A DNA stretch of 40,800 nt from Pedobacter petrophilus (lineage in GTDB: Bacteria > Bacteroidota > Bacteroidia > Sphingobacteriales > Sphingobacteriaceae): assembly GCF_009674725.1 (NCBI RefSeq), contig NZ_WKKH01000039.1, positions 1-40,800 of the forward strand, in the 5' to 3' direction. Position 1 is the first letter of the stretch, and the number at the start of each line of letters is the position of its first letter. This document shows, piece by piece, positions 25,591-33,429 of this stretch. The position numbers were made by a program, and so were the translations under genes. The notes under the pieces are model-generated. The model saw nothing but the letters and a program-made list of their open reading frames with translations. It was not told the origin of the DNA and did not search any database.

Positions 25591-27327
25591 CTAGCTGTTC
25601 ATCGAAATTAAAAATTCTTCATTGCTTTTTGTTCCTTTAATTTGTGCCTGAACAAATTCCATTGCTTCCTGACTGTTCATATCTGCAAGGTGGTTACGTA
25701 AAATCCATACACGTTGCAAAATATCTCTGTCCAGTAATAAATCATCACGGCGGGTGCTCGATGCCGTAATATCAATAGCAGGGAAGATCCGTTTGTTTGA
25801 TAATTTACGGTCTAATTGTAACTCCATGTTACCCGTACCTTTAAACTCTTCGAAAATTACCTCATCCATTTTAGAACCTGTATCGGTTAAGGCAGTTGCT
25901 AAAATGGTTAATGAACCACCGTTCTCGATATTACGTGCCGCACCAAAGAAACGTTTAGGTTTGTGTAAGGCATTTGCATCAACACCACCCGACAAAATTT
26001 TACCAGATGCAGGTGCTGTTGTATTGTAAGCCCTGGCTAAACGTGTAATCGAATCTAACAAGATCACTACATCATGTCCGCTTTCTACCAAACGTTTAGC
26101 TTTCTCTAAAACGATATTGGCAATTTTTACGTGACGCTCGGCCGGTTCGTCAAAAGTAGAGGCAATTACCTCAGCCCTTACACTACGGGCCATATCTGTA
26201 ACCTCTTCCGGACGCTCATCAATTAAAAGAATAATTAAATAAACTTCCGGGTGGTTCTTAGCAATTGCGTTTGCAACTTCTTTAAGTAAATTGGTTTTAC
26301 CGGTTTTAGGCTGTGCTACAATTAAACCACGTTGTCCTTTACCAATTGGTGTAAATAAATCCATAATACGGGTAGAGTAGTTACTGTTATCCGTAAATAA
26401 ATTTAATTTTTCTGTTGGGAAAAGCGGGGTTAAATAATCAAAAGGAACACGGTCGCGAACCTCTGCAGGGATTCTGCCGTTGATGGTTTCTACACGAACC
26501 AACGGGAAATATTTTTCGCCTTCTTTCGGCGGACGGATACTGCCTTTAACGGTATCTCCGGTTTTAAGGCCGAAAAGTTTTATTTGCGACTGTGATACAT
26601 AAATATCATCAGGAGAAGTTAAATAGTTATAATCTGCAGAACGTAAGAAACCATATCCATCTGGCATAATTTCTAAAACGCCTTCATTGGTAATTACGTT
26701 ATCAAAATCTAAATTAGAATAACTGTTTTCGTTTTTATGGTGATTGCCACCTCCAGGTTGCTTTTGCCCCCGGTTCTCCTCCCGTTGGGGTTTTTCTTGT
26801 TTCTCTCGGGGCTCTTGCTTTTGTTTCTGGGTTGGTGCTGGCAATACCTCGGCACTTTCTTCTATCAAAGCAGAGATAGGTTTCACACTTTCTTCCGATT
26901 CAATCACTCTTTCGGGTTGTCTGTCTGGTTGCCTTTCAGGCTGTTGCTGGTGCTGTGGCTCATCAAATAAAGTAACCGAATCTCTTCTTCTTTCTACAGG
27001 AGCAGCGGGTTCATCTTTACTCAATCTAACTCTCTTTTTTACAGGCTTATCAGTAGTGGTGACAGATGCGGCAACCTTTGGCGTTTTTTCTGCCTTTGGT
27101 GCTTTTGCTTTAGAAACAGGTGCAGCTGCAACTGCTTCTTCTGCCACTTCTGGTTCACTATAAGGATCTGAACCTGTTTGTGCAGCGTTCATAATTTCTT
27201 GTTGGTGCAGAAGTACTTCAACAAGGTCGATTTTTCTTAAGGAATCGGCACTTTCTATGCCATAGGTTTTTGCTAGCTCACGTAATTCGGGTGTGAGTTT
27301 ATCATTTAATTCTGTTTTGCTAAACAT
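25591..27327 (-). CDS. rho: transcription termination factor Rho
   Basis: Rho is the hexameric RNA helicase that ends transcription. The 578-residue protein has a SAP-like N-terminal domain (residues 1-50), then a polar, low-complexity insertion of about 150 residues rich in E, K, Q, P and R, ending HHKNENSYSN. The RNA-binding cold-shock-like domain follows (GVLEIMPDGYGFLRSADYNYL), then the ATPase with Walker A PKTGKT near 340 and Walker B VVILLDSITRLARAYNT. The R-loop region is GTGNMELQLDRKL. E. coli Rho lacks this insertion. Such insertions occur in Bacteroidota and, as I recall, drive condensate formation in Bacteroides thetaiotaomicron. Confidence 0.97.
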   Translation of the reverse strand: MFSKTELNDKLTPELRELAKTYGIESADSLRKIDLVEVLLHQQEIMNAAQTGSDPYSEPEVAEEAVAAAPVSKAKAPKAEKTPKVAASVTTTDKPVKKRVRLSKDEPAAPVERRRDSVTLFDEPQHQQQPERQPDRQPERVIESEESVKPISALIEESAEVLPAPTQKQKQEPREKQEKPQREENRGQKQPGGGNHHKNENSYSNLDFDNVITNEGVLEIMPDGYGFLRSADYNYLTSPDDIYVSQSQIKLFGLKTGDTVKGSIRPPKEGEKYFPLVRVETINGRIPAEVRDRVPFDYLTPLFPTEKLNLFTDNSNYSTRIMDLFTPIGKGQRGLIVAQPKTGKTNLLKEVANAIAKNHPEVYLIILLIDERPEEVTDMARSVRAEVIASTFDEPAERHVKIANIVLEKAKRLVESGHDVVILLDSITRLARAYNTTAPASGKILSGGVDANALHKPKRFFGAARNIENGGSLTILATALTDTGSKMDEVIFEEFKGTGNMELQLDRKLSNKRIFPAIDITASSTRRDDLLLDRDILQRVWILRNHLADMNSQEAMEFVQAQIKGTKSNEEFLISMNS

Positions 27328-27744
27328 TCTGAATATATATGTTTCAAGAAATTTTTCATTTTTTATAACGGATGCGTCTGTTATAAATCTGTCCGGACTA
27401 AATATTTATTAATTTTAAAGCCAGACGGTTTCATTGTGTATAAATTCTTAAGGCTATAAAACCAAAAATGAGTGGTTATTTGGAGTACTCACATGGTTTC
27501 ATAATTGTTTACGGCTGAATAAAACGATAAATCGCTTTTGAAAAATGGTAACTAAAAACAAATTTTGATAGATTTTTCTGGGATATTCAGATAAACGGCT
27601 GAGAAATTATGTTGCAATTGTATGTATTTCAAACGTAATCCGCAAGAAAAAGTTTAAAATGTTTATAAAAATAATAAATGTGCAGACTTTTTCCTGCCAT
27701 AGGAATCCTAAAAAACAGCATATTTGCAGCAAATAACCCCTTAT
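27328..27744 (-). promoter_or_regulatory. long leader region of rho, with promoter box
   Basis: This 417-base stretch has no gene. On the minus strand TACGTTTG (27637 to 27630) matches TAnnTTTG and would give a leader of about 295 bases for rho. Long leaders are common for rho genes, which are known to be autoregulated in other bacteria. On the plus strand CATATTTG (27719-27726) is a one-mismatch box for pyrF with an 18-base gap to its ATG. No riboswitch class is recognisable. Confidence 0.45.
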
Positions 27745-28575
27745 ATGACAAAGCAACAACTTTTCGAGCAAATTCAAAAAAAGCGTTCTTTTTTATGTGT
27801 CGGACTGGATTCTTCGCTGGATAAAATTCCACAGCACTTGCTAAAGTACGAAAATCCGATTCTGGAATTTAATAAGCAGATCATTGATGCAACAAAAGAT
27901 TTATGTGTAGCTTATAAACCAAACACCGCTTTTTATGAATGTTACGGAAAAAAAGGTTGGGAAACATTAATTGAAACCTGGAAATATATTCCAAAGGATA
28001 TTTTCAGTATTGCTGATGCTAAACGTGGCGACATTGGCAATACTTCGGCCAGGTATGCAAAGACTTTTTTTAATGAAAAATCTTCAGAAATGAGTTTCGA
28101 TTCTGTAACGGTTGCTCCTTATATGGGAAGCGATTCTGTAACCCCCTTTCTAACTTTCAAAGATAAATGGGTGATATTATTAGCGCTAACATCCAATTCT
28201 GGTCATGCAGATTTTCAGCTTCAGGAAGTTGGCGGTGATAAACTTTTTGAAAAGGTGTTGAAAACTTCTCAGGAATGGGCAACTGATGAGCAGATGATGT
28301 ATGTGGTGGGGGCCACTCGTGGAGCTGCATTTGCCGATGTACGTAAACTTGCACCAGACCATTTTCTCTTGGTGCCAGGTGTTGGCGCACAAGGCGGAGA
28401 TTTAAAGGAAGTTTGTCAATATGGTTTAAATTCGCAGTGCGGATTACTCATCAATTCTTCCCGTGGAATTATCTACGCAGGGCAGGGGGAAGATTTTGCA
28501 GAAAAGGCCAGGGAAGAGGCTTTGAAATTGCAAAAAGAAATGGAACAGATTTTAGTTGAGGCAGATTTAGTTTAG
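27745..28575 (+). CDS. pyrF: orotidine 5'-phosphate decarboxylase
   Basis: PyrF turns OMP into UMP, the last step of pyrimidine synthesis. The 276-residue length is that of the class 2 enzymes. The catalytic motif is DAKRGDIGNTSARYA, with lysine and aspartate in the expected D-x-K-x-x-D-I order. LLVPGVGAQGGD and NSSRGIIYAG bind the phosphate. I chose the ATG at 27745 (MTKQQLFEQIQKKRSFLCVGLDSS), the family start; a frame opening at 27724 would add seven residues. pyrE, which makes its substrate, is at 8812-9462, so the pathway genes are scattered. Confidence 0.96.
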   Translation: MTKQQLFEQIQKKRSFLCVGLDSSLDKIPQHLLKYENPILEFNKQIIDATKDLCVAYKPNTAFYECYGKKGWETLIETWKYIPKDIFSIADAKRGDIGNTSARYAKTFFNEKSSEMSFDSVTVAPYMGSDSVTPFLTFKDKWVILLALTSNSGHADFQLQEVGGDKLFEKVLKTSQEWATDEQMMYVVGATRGAAFADVRKLAPDHFLLVPGVGAQGGDLKEVCQYGLNSQCGLLINSSRGIIYAGQGEDFAEKAREEALKLQKEMEQILVEADLV

Positions 28576-28619
28576 CCACAGATTCGCAGATTTTTTTCAA
28601 GTCAATTATTACTTACCAG

Positions 28620-28683
28620 CCACGGAAACACAGAATACACGGAAAAGAGAAAGATACTTTCCGTCAAATCCGTGTTTCCGTGG
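28620..28683. repeat. 12-bp inverted repeat of the dispersed ccacggaaacac family
   Basis: The arms ccacggaaacac (28620-28631) and gtgtttccgtgg (28672-28683) are perfect complements. Further short matches (acacgga, tccgtgt) are nested inside. It lies between pyrF and the EamA gene, and the same motif family recurs at 5454, 12300 and 12389 and in the tandem array 12429-12799. Confidence 0.65.
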
Positions 28684-28736
28684 TAAAACTTTCTTTTGTA
28701 AAAACTTAGTGTCTTTACGATTAATCTGAACCAATC

Positions 28737-29645
28737 ATGAAACCTAAAATAGATTTAAAACTTATACTGGCCTTAACCGGAGTTGCACTAATCTGGGGAA
28801 CCACCTATCTGGGAATTCGCGTTGCGGTATCGTCCATCCCGGCCTGGTACGTAACGGCCATTCGCCAAACCATAGCCTCCTTAATCATTTTAGTAATTCT
28901 TATTAAGCAGAAAGAACTGAAATGGATTGGCTGGCCGAATTTCAAAAGGCAGATTCTGCTTTCTGTTTTAATGGTGGTGATTGCAAACGGCATGACTACT
29001 GTTGCAGAGAAAACCATTCCCAGTGGGCTCACCTCCTTAATTAATGCCACTTGTCCGTTATTGGTTTTTTTAGGCTGCGTATTTCTGGGCATTCAAAAAG
29101 CCAGCCTGAAAGGATTTATTGGCGTGTTTGTTGGTTTCCTGGGGATTGTTTTTATTTTTAGAGATGGCATAAGCGATTTGCTCGAGCCTGGGTACCGCAA
29201 TGGGATCTTATCCTTGGTCGTTGCGGTTTCCGGCTGGACTATAGGAACCATTTATTCCAAAAAACACAGTGGAAAACCACAATACATTTTTCTGAACTTA
29301 TTTTATCAGTTTGTCTTCTCGGCAATTGTTCAACTGGGTCTGGCCCTTGTTTTTTCAGGTAAAGCTAATGTTAGTGCATGGAAAACAGAAAGTATTTTCG
29401 CCGCAGTTTATCTGGCGATTTTTGGCTCGGTGCTTGGTTATTTCTGCTATCACTACGCACTTAAAAAAGTCTCGGCTTCTGAAGTTTCTATTCTAACCTA
29501 CTTCAATACCGTAATTGCTATATTTTTAGGATGGCTGATTTTGAACGAACACGTTGATCTGGATCTGATTGTAGCAACTGTATTAATTATCGCCGGGGTA
29601 TTTATCACAAATTACAAAAAGAAGGCTGAGCTAAAAGCAGTATAG
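28737..29645 (+). CDS. EamA family (drug/metabolite) transporter
   Basis: This 302-residue protein has ten predicted membrane helices in two EamA repeats. The first repeat starts LILALTGVALIWGTTYLGIRVAVSSIPAW and the second near GWTIGTIYSKKH. The motif WGTTYLGIRV is typical. Family members export metabolites such as amino acids, but the substrate cannot be read from sequence. It ends in KKKAELKAV, a short cytoplasmic tail. No convincing promoter box is seen immediately upstream. Confidence 0.92.
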   Translation: MKPKIDLKLILALTGVALIWGTTYLGIRVAVSSIPAWYVTAIRQTIASLIILVILIKQKELKWIGWPNFKRQILLSVLMVVIANGMTTVAEKTIPSGLTSLINATCPLLVFLGCVFLGIQKASLKGFIGVFVGFLGIVFIFRDGISDLLEPGYRNGILSLVVAVSGWTIGTIYSKKHSGKPQYIFLNLFYQFVFSAIVQLGLALVFSGKANVSAWKTESIFAAVYLAIFGSVLGYFCYHYALKKVSASEVSILTYFNTVIAIFLGWLILNEHVDLDLIVATVLIIAGVFITNYKKKAELKAV

Positions 29646-29808
29646 AAGTTTAAAATTGCTATACTTTCTGTTAGATATCGTGATGACCAATTGAAACACC
29701 TTAGTCAGTGTCAGGCTTGCATTCTATTTTAGATTACCCTCGTTTCAACTTATGTATGATATAATCGTTTAATGTAAAACCTTTAGGAATATTTCGTTAC
29801 CTTCATGA

Positions 29809-31092
29809 ATGAATTTTCCAGAAGATTTTCTGCACTACGTTTGGCAATTTAAGTCTTTTGACTATAAAGATCTTCAGGTATTGAGCGGAGAAGATTTAAC
29901 TATTATTCATCAGGGATTTTTAAATAAAAATGCAGGTCCTGATTTTAGCAATGCCAAAATCCAGGTAGGAGAGACGGTTTGGGCTGGAAATATAGAGATA
30001 CATATCAAATCATCTGATTGGTTAAAACATAATCATCAAACTGATAAGTCATATGAAAATGTCATTTTACATGTAGTCTATGAAAATGATGTAGACATAA
30101 AGCGCATTGACGGTTCTATTTTGCCGGTGCTGGTTTTGAAGAATAGAATCTCCAACGATCTGATTGAGCGGTATGCTAACTTATTTTTGACGTTGAATGA
30201 TTTTCCTTGTGCTGCGCAGATTCATACGGTAGATCAGCTTATTATAGATTCCTTTCTTTCCAGAACCTTGATTGAGCGGTTTGAGCAAAAAACGCAAGCT
30301 GTATTTGAAACTTTAGATCAAACAAAAGGAAATTGGGATGAGACCTTTTATCGCTTCCTCTCCCGTAACTTTGGATTTAAAGTAAATGCATTTCCGTTCG
30401 AGCTTTTGGCTAAAGCAATTCCCCGGCAAATTTTTGGTAAGCATAAAGACCATACTCAACAAATTGAGGCATTGGTATTCGGTGCTGCAGGATTTCTGAA
30501 TGATCATTTCGAAGAAGAATACCCCGGATTACTACAAAAGGAATTTCAGTTTTTTCAAAGAAAATATCATATCAAACCGATAGAAGTAACCAACTGGAAG
30601 TTTATGCGGATGAGGCCACAAAACTTTCCTACCATTCGCCTGGCACAATTTGCTGCACTCATCTACCGGTCTAATCATCTTTTCTCCAAAATTATGGAGA
30701 TTAAAGATGTGGTAGGTTTAAGAAGTCTGTTTGAAAATCTGCCCGTCAACATTTACTGGCAATCTCACTATCATTTTAAGAAAACGGCAGAGGGTGTAAG
30801 TACGCAGATCGGCAAAAGTTCTGTCGATAATATCCTGCTGAATACCATTGCACTATTTCTGTTTGCTTATGGAAAACATACCGGAACCCAGGTTTACATC
30901 AGTAGGGCCATTCGCCTTTTAGAAAGTTTGCCGGCGGAAAAAAATGCGATCATTGATAAATTCATTGAAGCAGGAGTTACCATCGATAATGCCTTCTCTT
31001 CACAAGCTATCCTGCAATTGAAGAAACAATATTGCGATCGGAAAAAATGCTTATCATGCAGCATTGGGATCAAGATCTTAAAGCAGGTTTAA
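29809..31092 (+). CDS. DUF2851 family protein
   Basis: This 427-residue protein belongs to a family found in Bacteroidota and some other phyla. It starts MNFPEDFLHYVWQFKSFD and carries the conserved GPDFSNAKIQVGETVWAGNIEIHIKSSDW (about residues 43-73). The C-terminus has a cysteine cluster, YCDRKKCLSCSIG, which could bind a metal. It has no signal peptide and no known function. An upstream ATG at 29805 is in another frame and is not used. Confidence 0.88.
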   Translation: MNFPEDFLHYVWQFKSFDYKDLQVLSGEDLTIIHQGFLNKNAGPDFSNAKIQVGETVWAGNIEIHIKSSDWLKHNHQTDKSYENVILHVVYENDVDIKRIDGSILPVLVLKNRISNDLIERYANLFLTLNDFPCAAQIHTVDQLIIDSFLSRTLIERFEQKTQAVFETLDQTKGNWDETFYRFLSRNFGFKVNAFPFELLAKAIPRQIFGKHKDHTQQIEALVFGAAGFLNDHFEEEYPGLLQKEFQFFQRKYHIKPIEVTNWKFMRMRPQNFPTIRLAQFAALIYRSNHLFSKIMEIKDVVGLRSLFENLPVNIYWQSHYHFKKTAEGVSTQIGKSSVDNILLNTIALFLFAYGKHTGTQVYISRAIRLLESLPAEKNAIIDKFIEAGVTIDNAFSSQAILQLKKQYCDRKKCLSCSIGIKILKQV

Positions 31093-31750
31093 TAAATCTG
31101 GTAGTCCTGATGTATTTTCCGAAATTCACATCAACCATTAAAAAAACATTCAGGCAAACATAAAATAGCATGCTCATTTCCAGGTTTATAACGAAGATTT
31201 GAAGCTTTATATCGATCTGGAAATTTGGATAAAGGTAATTATAAGGGTTGACGGGTTGGTATTTTAAGTATTGCTAAATATACATTTCAGTATATAAATG
31301 TTGGGTATTAACAAAAGGTATATTTACCCTTTTACGAAATAGCGTAGTTCCCGCAAAACATAATCCGTTATCTTCGTGGTAGTTAGAATTAAATCAACGG
31401 GACGATTTAGATTTACAACTAATGCAAGAAATCGCATTATTTAGATTAATAATTAGCTATTTGGATAGATAGCCGATTATGAATTAAAGCCTTGCATTAT
31501 GTAAGGCTTTAATTTTTTTAAAAGAAATATCTCAGGATTTTTCCTTCGCTTTTAACCAGAAAATAAAGATCTCGTAAGTAATTACTATATTGTTAAATTA
31601 ATCCTAAAGAACATAAATTAATGAGTTGCTTCTAACTGGCGATAATTTAATTCTCAATTGCGCATATATAAGTGCGTATTGAATGTTTGTCGGCATAAAA
31701 ATTTAAAAATAACAAATCAAACATTATTATTTAATTACGGTTTTAGTATT
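31093..31750 (+). other. gene-free stretch with a strong terminator
   Basis: I find no convincing gene in these 658 bases. The main feature is the terminator at 31484-31520. Ahead of it, the arms ttagctat and atagccga at about 31453-31476 form another weak hairpin. These could belong to a short non-coding RNA, or the terminator could be for DUF2851. A frame extending upstream to 31658 for the next small gene is possible but lacks support. Confidence 0.4.
31484..31520 (+). terminator. rho-independent terminator
   Basis: The perfect 10-bp arms ttaaagcctt (31484-31493) and aaggctttaa (31503-31512) are followed by a run of T residues. It lies 390 bases after the DUF2851 stop, which is far for that gene, so a short RNA may end here. 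Confidence 0.85.
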
Positions 31751-31966
31751 ATGGAATTTCCACACGAACTTAGAGAGCATTATCCGGATAAAATTATTGA
31801 GGTAAGGGGAAATGCTGATGCCTTAACGGTTATATTGAAGGCCGGTGTTGATATTGAAAAATTTAAAAATGAATTGAAAAAGAAATACGCCCATTTAGAT
31901 GATCAACAGATTCTTTTTATCAAACATGAAGATAAGCAGGATTTTGAGAAGCTCATTCTAAATTAG
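31751..31966 (+). CDS. small conserved-looking hypothetical protein
   Basis: This 71-residue protein begins MEFPHELREHYPDKIIEVRG and is rich in K, D and E with a regular alternation of helix and strand. I do not recognise a family. The larger frame opening at 31658 adds 31 residues of poor quality (MRIYKCVLNVCRHKN), so I prefer the ATG at 31751. It is followed 135 bases later by the PspC-like gene. Confidence 0.55.
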   Translation: MEFPHELREHYPDKIIEVRGNADALTVILKAGVDIEKFKNELKKKYAHLDDQQILFIKHEDKQDFEKLILN

Positions 31967-32101
31967 CCTATCTAAATTATTCTTTACATGATGATTTAGT
32001 GCGTTTTGCTTGAACATTATGACTAGATTAGTGTTGGAAGTGACGTATTTATTTCGCTTTATTTGATTTGTCTAGTGATTTAGATTTAAAATAAGCTAAA
32101 A

Positions 32102-32320
32102 ATGTTTCAGAGAATTATTACCTATTTTGAGCAACGGAGCTTTGGTGTTTCCACTTATCTTGCGAGTAAATTAAATATGAGTACAGCGAAAGTACGCCTG
32201 TTTTTCATATACTCTTCTTTTCTGGCCGTAGGTTTCCCTATATTATTTTACTTTCTCGCAGCTGTAGTGCTGGATATCAGAACTTACATGAAAAGAATGC
32301 GATTGAGGATTTGGGAGTAA
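32102..32320 (+). CDS. PspC-domain small membrane protein
   Basis: This 72-residue protein is a compact PspC domain. GVSTYLASKLNMSTAKVRLFFIYSSFLAVGFPILFYFLAAVVLDI has the short amphipathic start and the single membrane helix typical of PspC. In E. coli PspC belongs to the phage-shock membrane stress response; stand-alone versions in Bacteroidota are of unknown role. No other psp gene is nearby. Confidence 0.82.
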   Translation: MFQRIITYFEQRSFGVSTYLASKLNMSTAKVRLFFIYSSFLAVGFPILFYFLAAVVLDIRTYMKRMRLRIWE

Positions 32321-32382
32321 TTTTGTATTGCAAGCCAGGTTAACTTTTGGGTTTGTTCCCCCTTCAGGTGGTTAGGGGGTGA

Positions 32383-33036
32383 TCAATCTTCCCTCAAAAT
32401 CTCTGCTATTTCATTAAAGCCTTTTTCTGCAGCCAAATCGGCCGGAAGTTTTCCGCCTTCCATGCGTAACCCTACCTCTGCACCATGTTCCAGCAGGAGA
32501 ATAATCAACTCAATATTTCCAAGCTGCGCAGCGGTATGAAGGGGAGCTAAACCCGCCTTCTGACAAACATTTGGATAAGCACCAGCATCTAAAAGCATTT
32601 TGGTAATTCCAATATTATTAGCCGAGACCGCAGAGTGGATGGGAAAAACATTAAAGCTATTTTTAGAGGCGAGGTTAACGTCTGCGCCTTTTAATACTAA
32701 AAATCTTGCTAAATCTTCATGACCAAAGTAACATGCCAGGCCCAAAGGCGAAAATCCATCCTCAGAGAAAGTATTAATACTCGCAGGGTTTTGAAAAATC
32801 AACAACGTGGCGGCATCAAATTTACCAACGGCACAGGCTTCGAATAAGGTCAAGTCATCTGTAAATTCAAGGATTAAATCAGCAATTTGTTGCTTCTTAT
32901 AATAACAAGCTAATAACAGTGGCGAAATTTGATGTGAAGTATTCGTATCAGCTAGTTTTGGGTTCGCAAGCAAAATATCTTTAACCGCCTGAAAATTGCC
33001 CGATTCAATCTGTTCTTCTAGTTGCGCTATGCCCAT
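32383..33036 (-). CDS. ankyrin-repeat protein
   Basis: This 217-residue protein consists of about six ankyrin repeats. Clear ones are DGFSPLGLACYFGHEDLARFLVLKGADVNLA and GLAPLHTAAQLGNIELIILLLEHGAEVGLR. Ankyrin repeats mediate protein binding; partners are unknown. It has no signal peptide, so it is probably cytoplasmic. It is convergent with the PspC gene, with 62 bases between their stops. Confidence 0.92.
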   Translation of the reverse strand: MGIAQLEEQIESGNFQAVKDILLANPKLADTNTSHQISPLLLACYYKKQQIADLILEFTDDLTLFEACAVGKFDAATLLIFQNPASINTFSEDGFSPLGLACYFGHEDLARFLVLKGADVNLASKNSFNVFPIHSAVSANNIGITKMLLDAGAYPNVCQKAGLAPLHTAAQLGNIELIILLLEHGAEVGLRMEGGKLPADLAAEKGFNEIAEILRED

Positions 33037-33202
33037 GTAGAATAATCTTATGTAAAAAACTGACTTAAATTAGTAAAAAATAAGTAATTATCTAATTTTA
33101 TGGAAGTTTCTCTGATCTTAATCGCCGTGGGTTAAAACCAGGCCATCAGGCGTTCATTTAGTCTTTGATTTTATTACAGGTTGCTTCAGCATCCTACTCC
33201 TT

Positions 33203-33240
33203 AAAAAAATCCCGTTAAGCCCCTCCAGGCCAAACGGGAT
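33203..33240 (-). terminator. orphan minus-strand terminator upstream of ftsK
   Basis: The arms atcccgtt (33209-33216) and aacgggat (33233-33240) form a stem. On the minus strand it is followed by seven T residues. No minus-strand gene precedes it: the 189 bases up to ftsK hold no convincing frame. It therefore suggests a small RNA transcribed leftwards from 33240-33429. The remaining part of 33037-33429 contains only the ftsK promoter box. Confidence 0.6.
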
Positions 33241-33395
33241 AAAACCTAAAACAAAATCCGTTTCATTTGTAAAACGTACAACTTGTGTGCTGTTGAAATA
33301 ATAGACGAATATTTCTGTTTATGGTTTAACCGGGGATTATTCTTTTATTTAATTTCCTGTGGATTTTAAATCATGATACATACAACTATATATTT

Positions 33396-33403
33396 TATAT
33401 TTG
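33396..33403 (+). promoter_or_regulatory. ftsK promoter -7 box
   Basis: TATATTTG matches TAnnTTTG, 26 bases before the ATG. No good -33 box is visible. Confidence 0.5.
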
Positions 33404-33429
33404 TTCATTAATTATTATTAGGATAGAAA

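Noticed and set aside
26737..27163. Frames opposite the low-complexity part of rho
   Set aside because: They are shadows of the E/Q/P-rich codons of Rho, giving biased S, F, C and L compositions.
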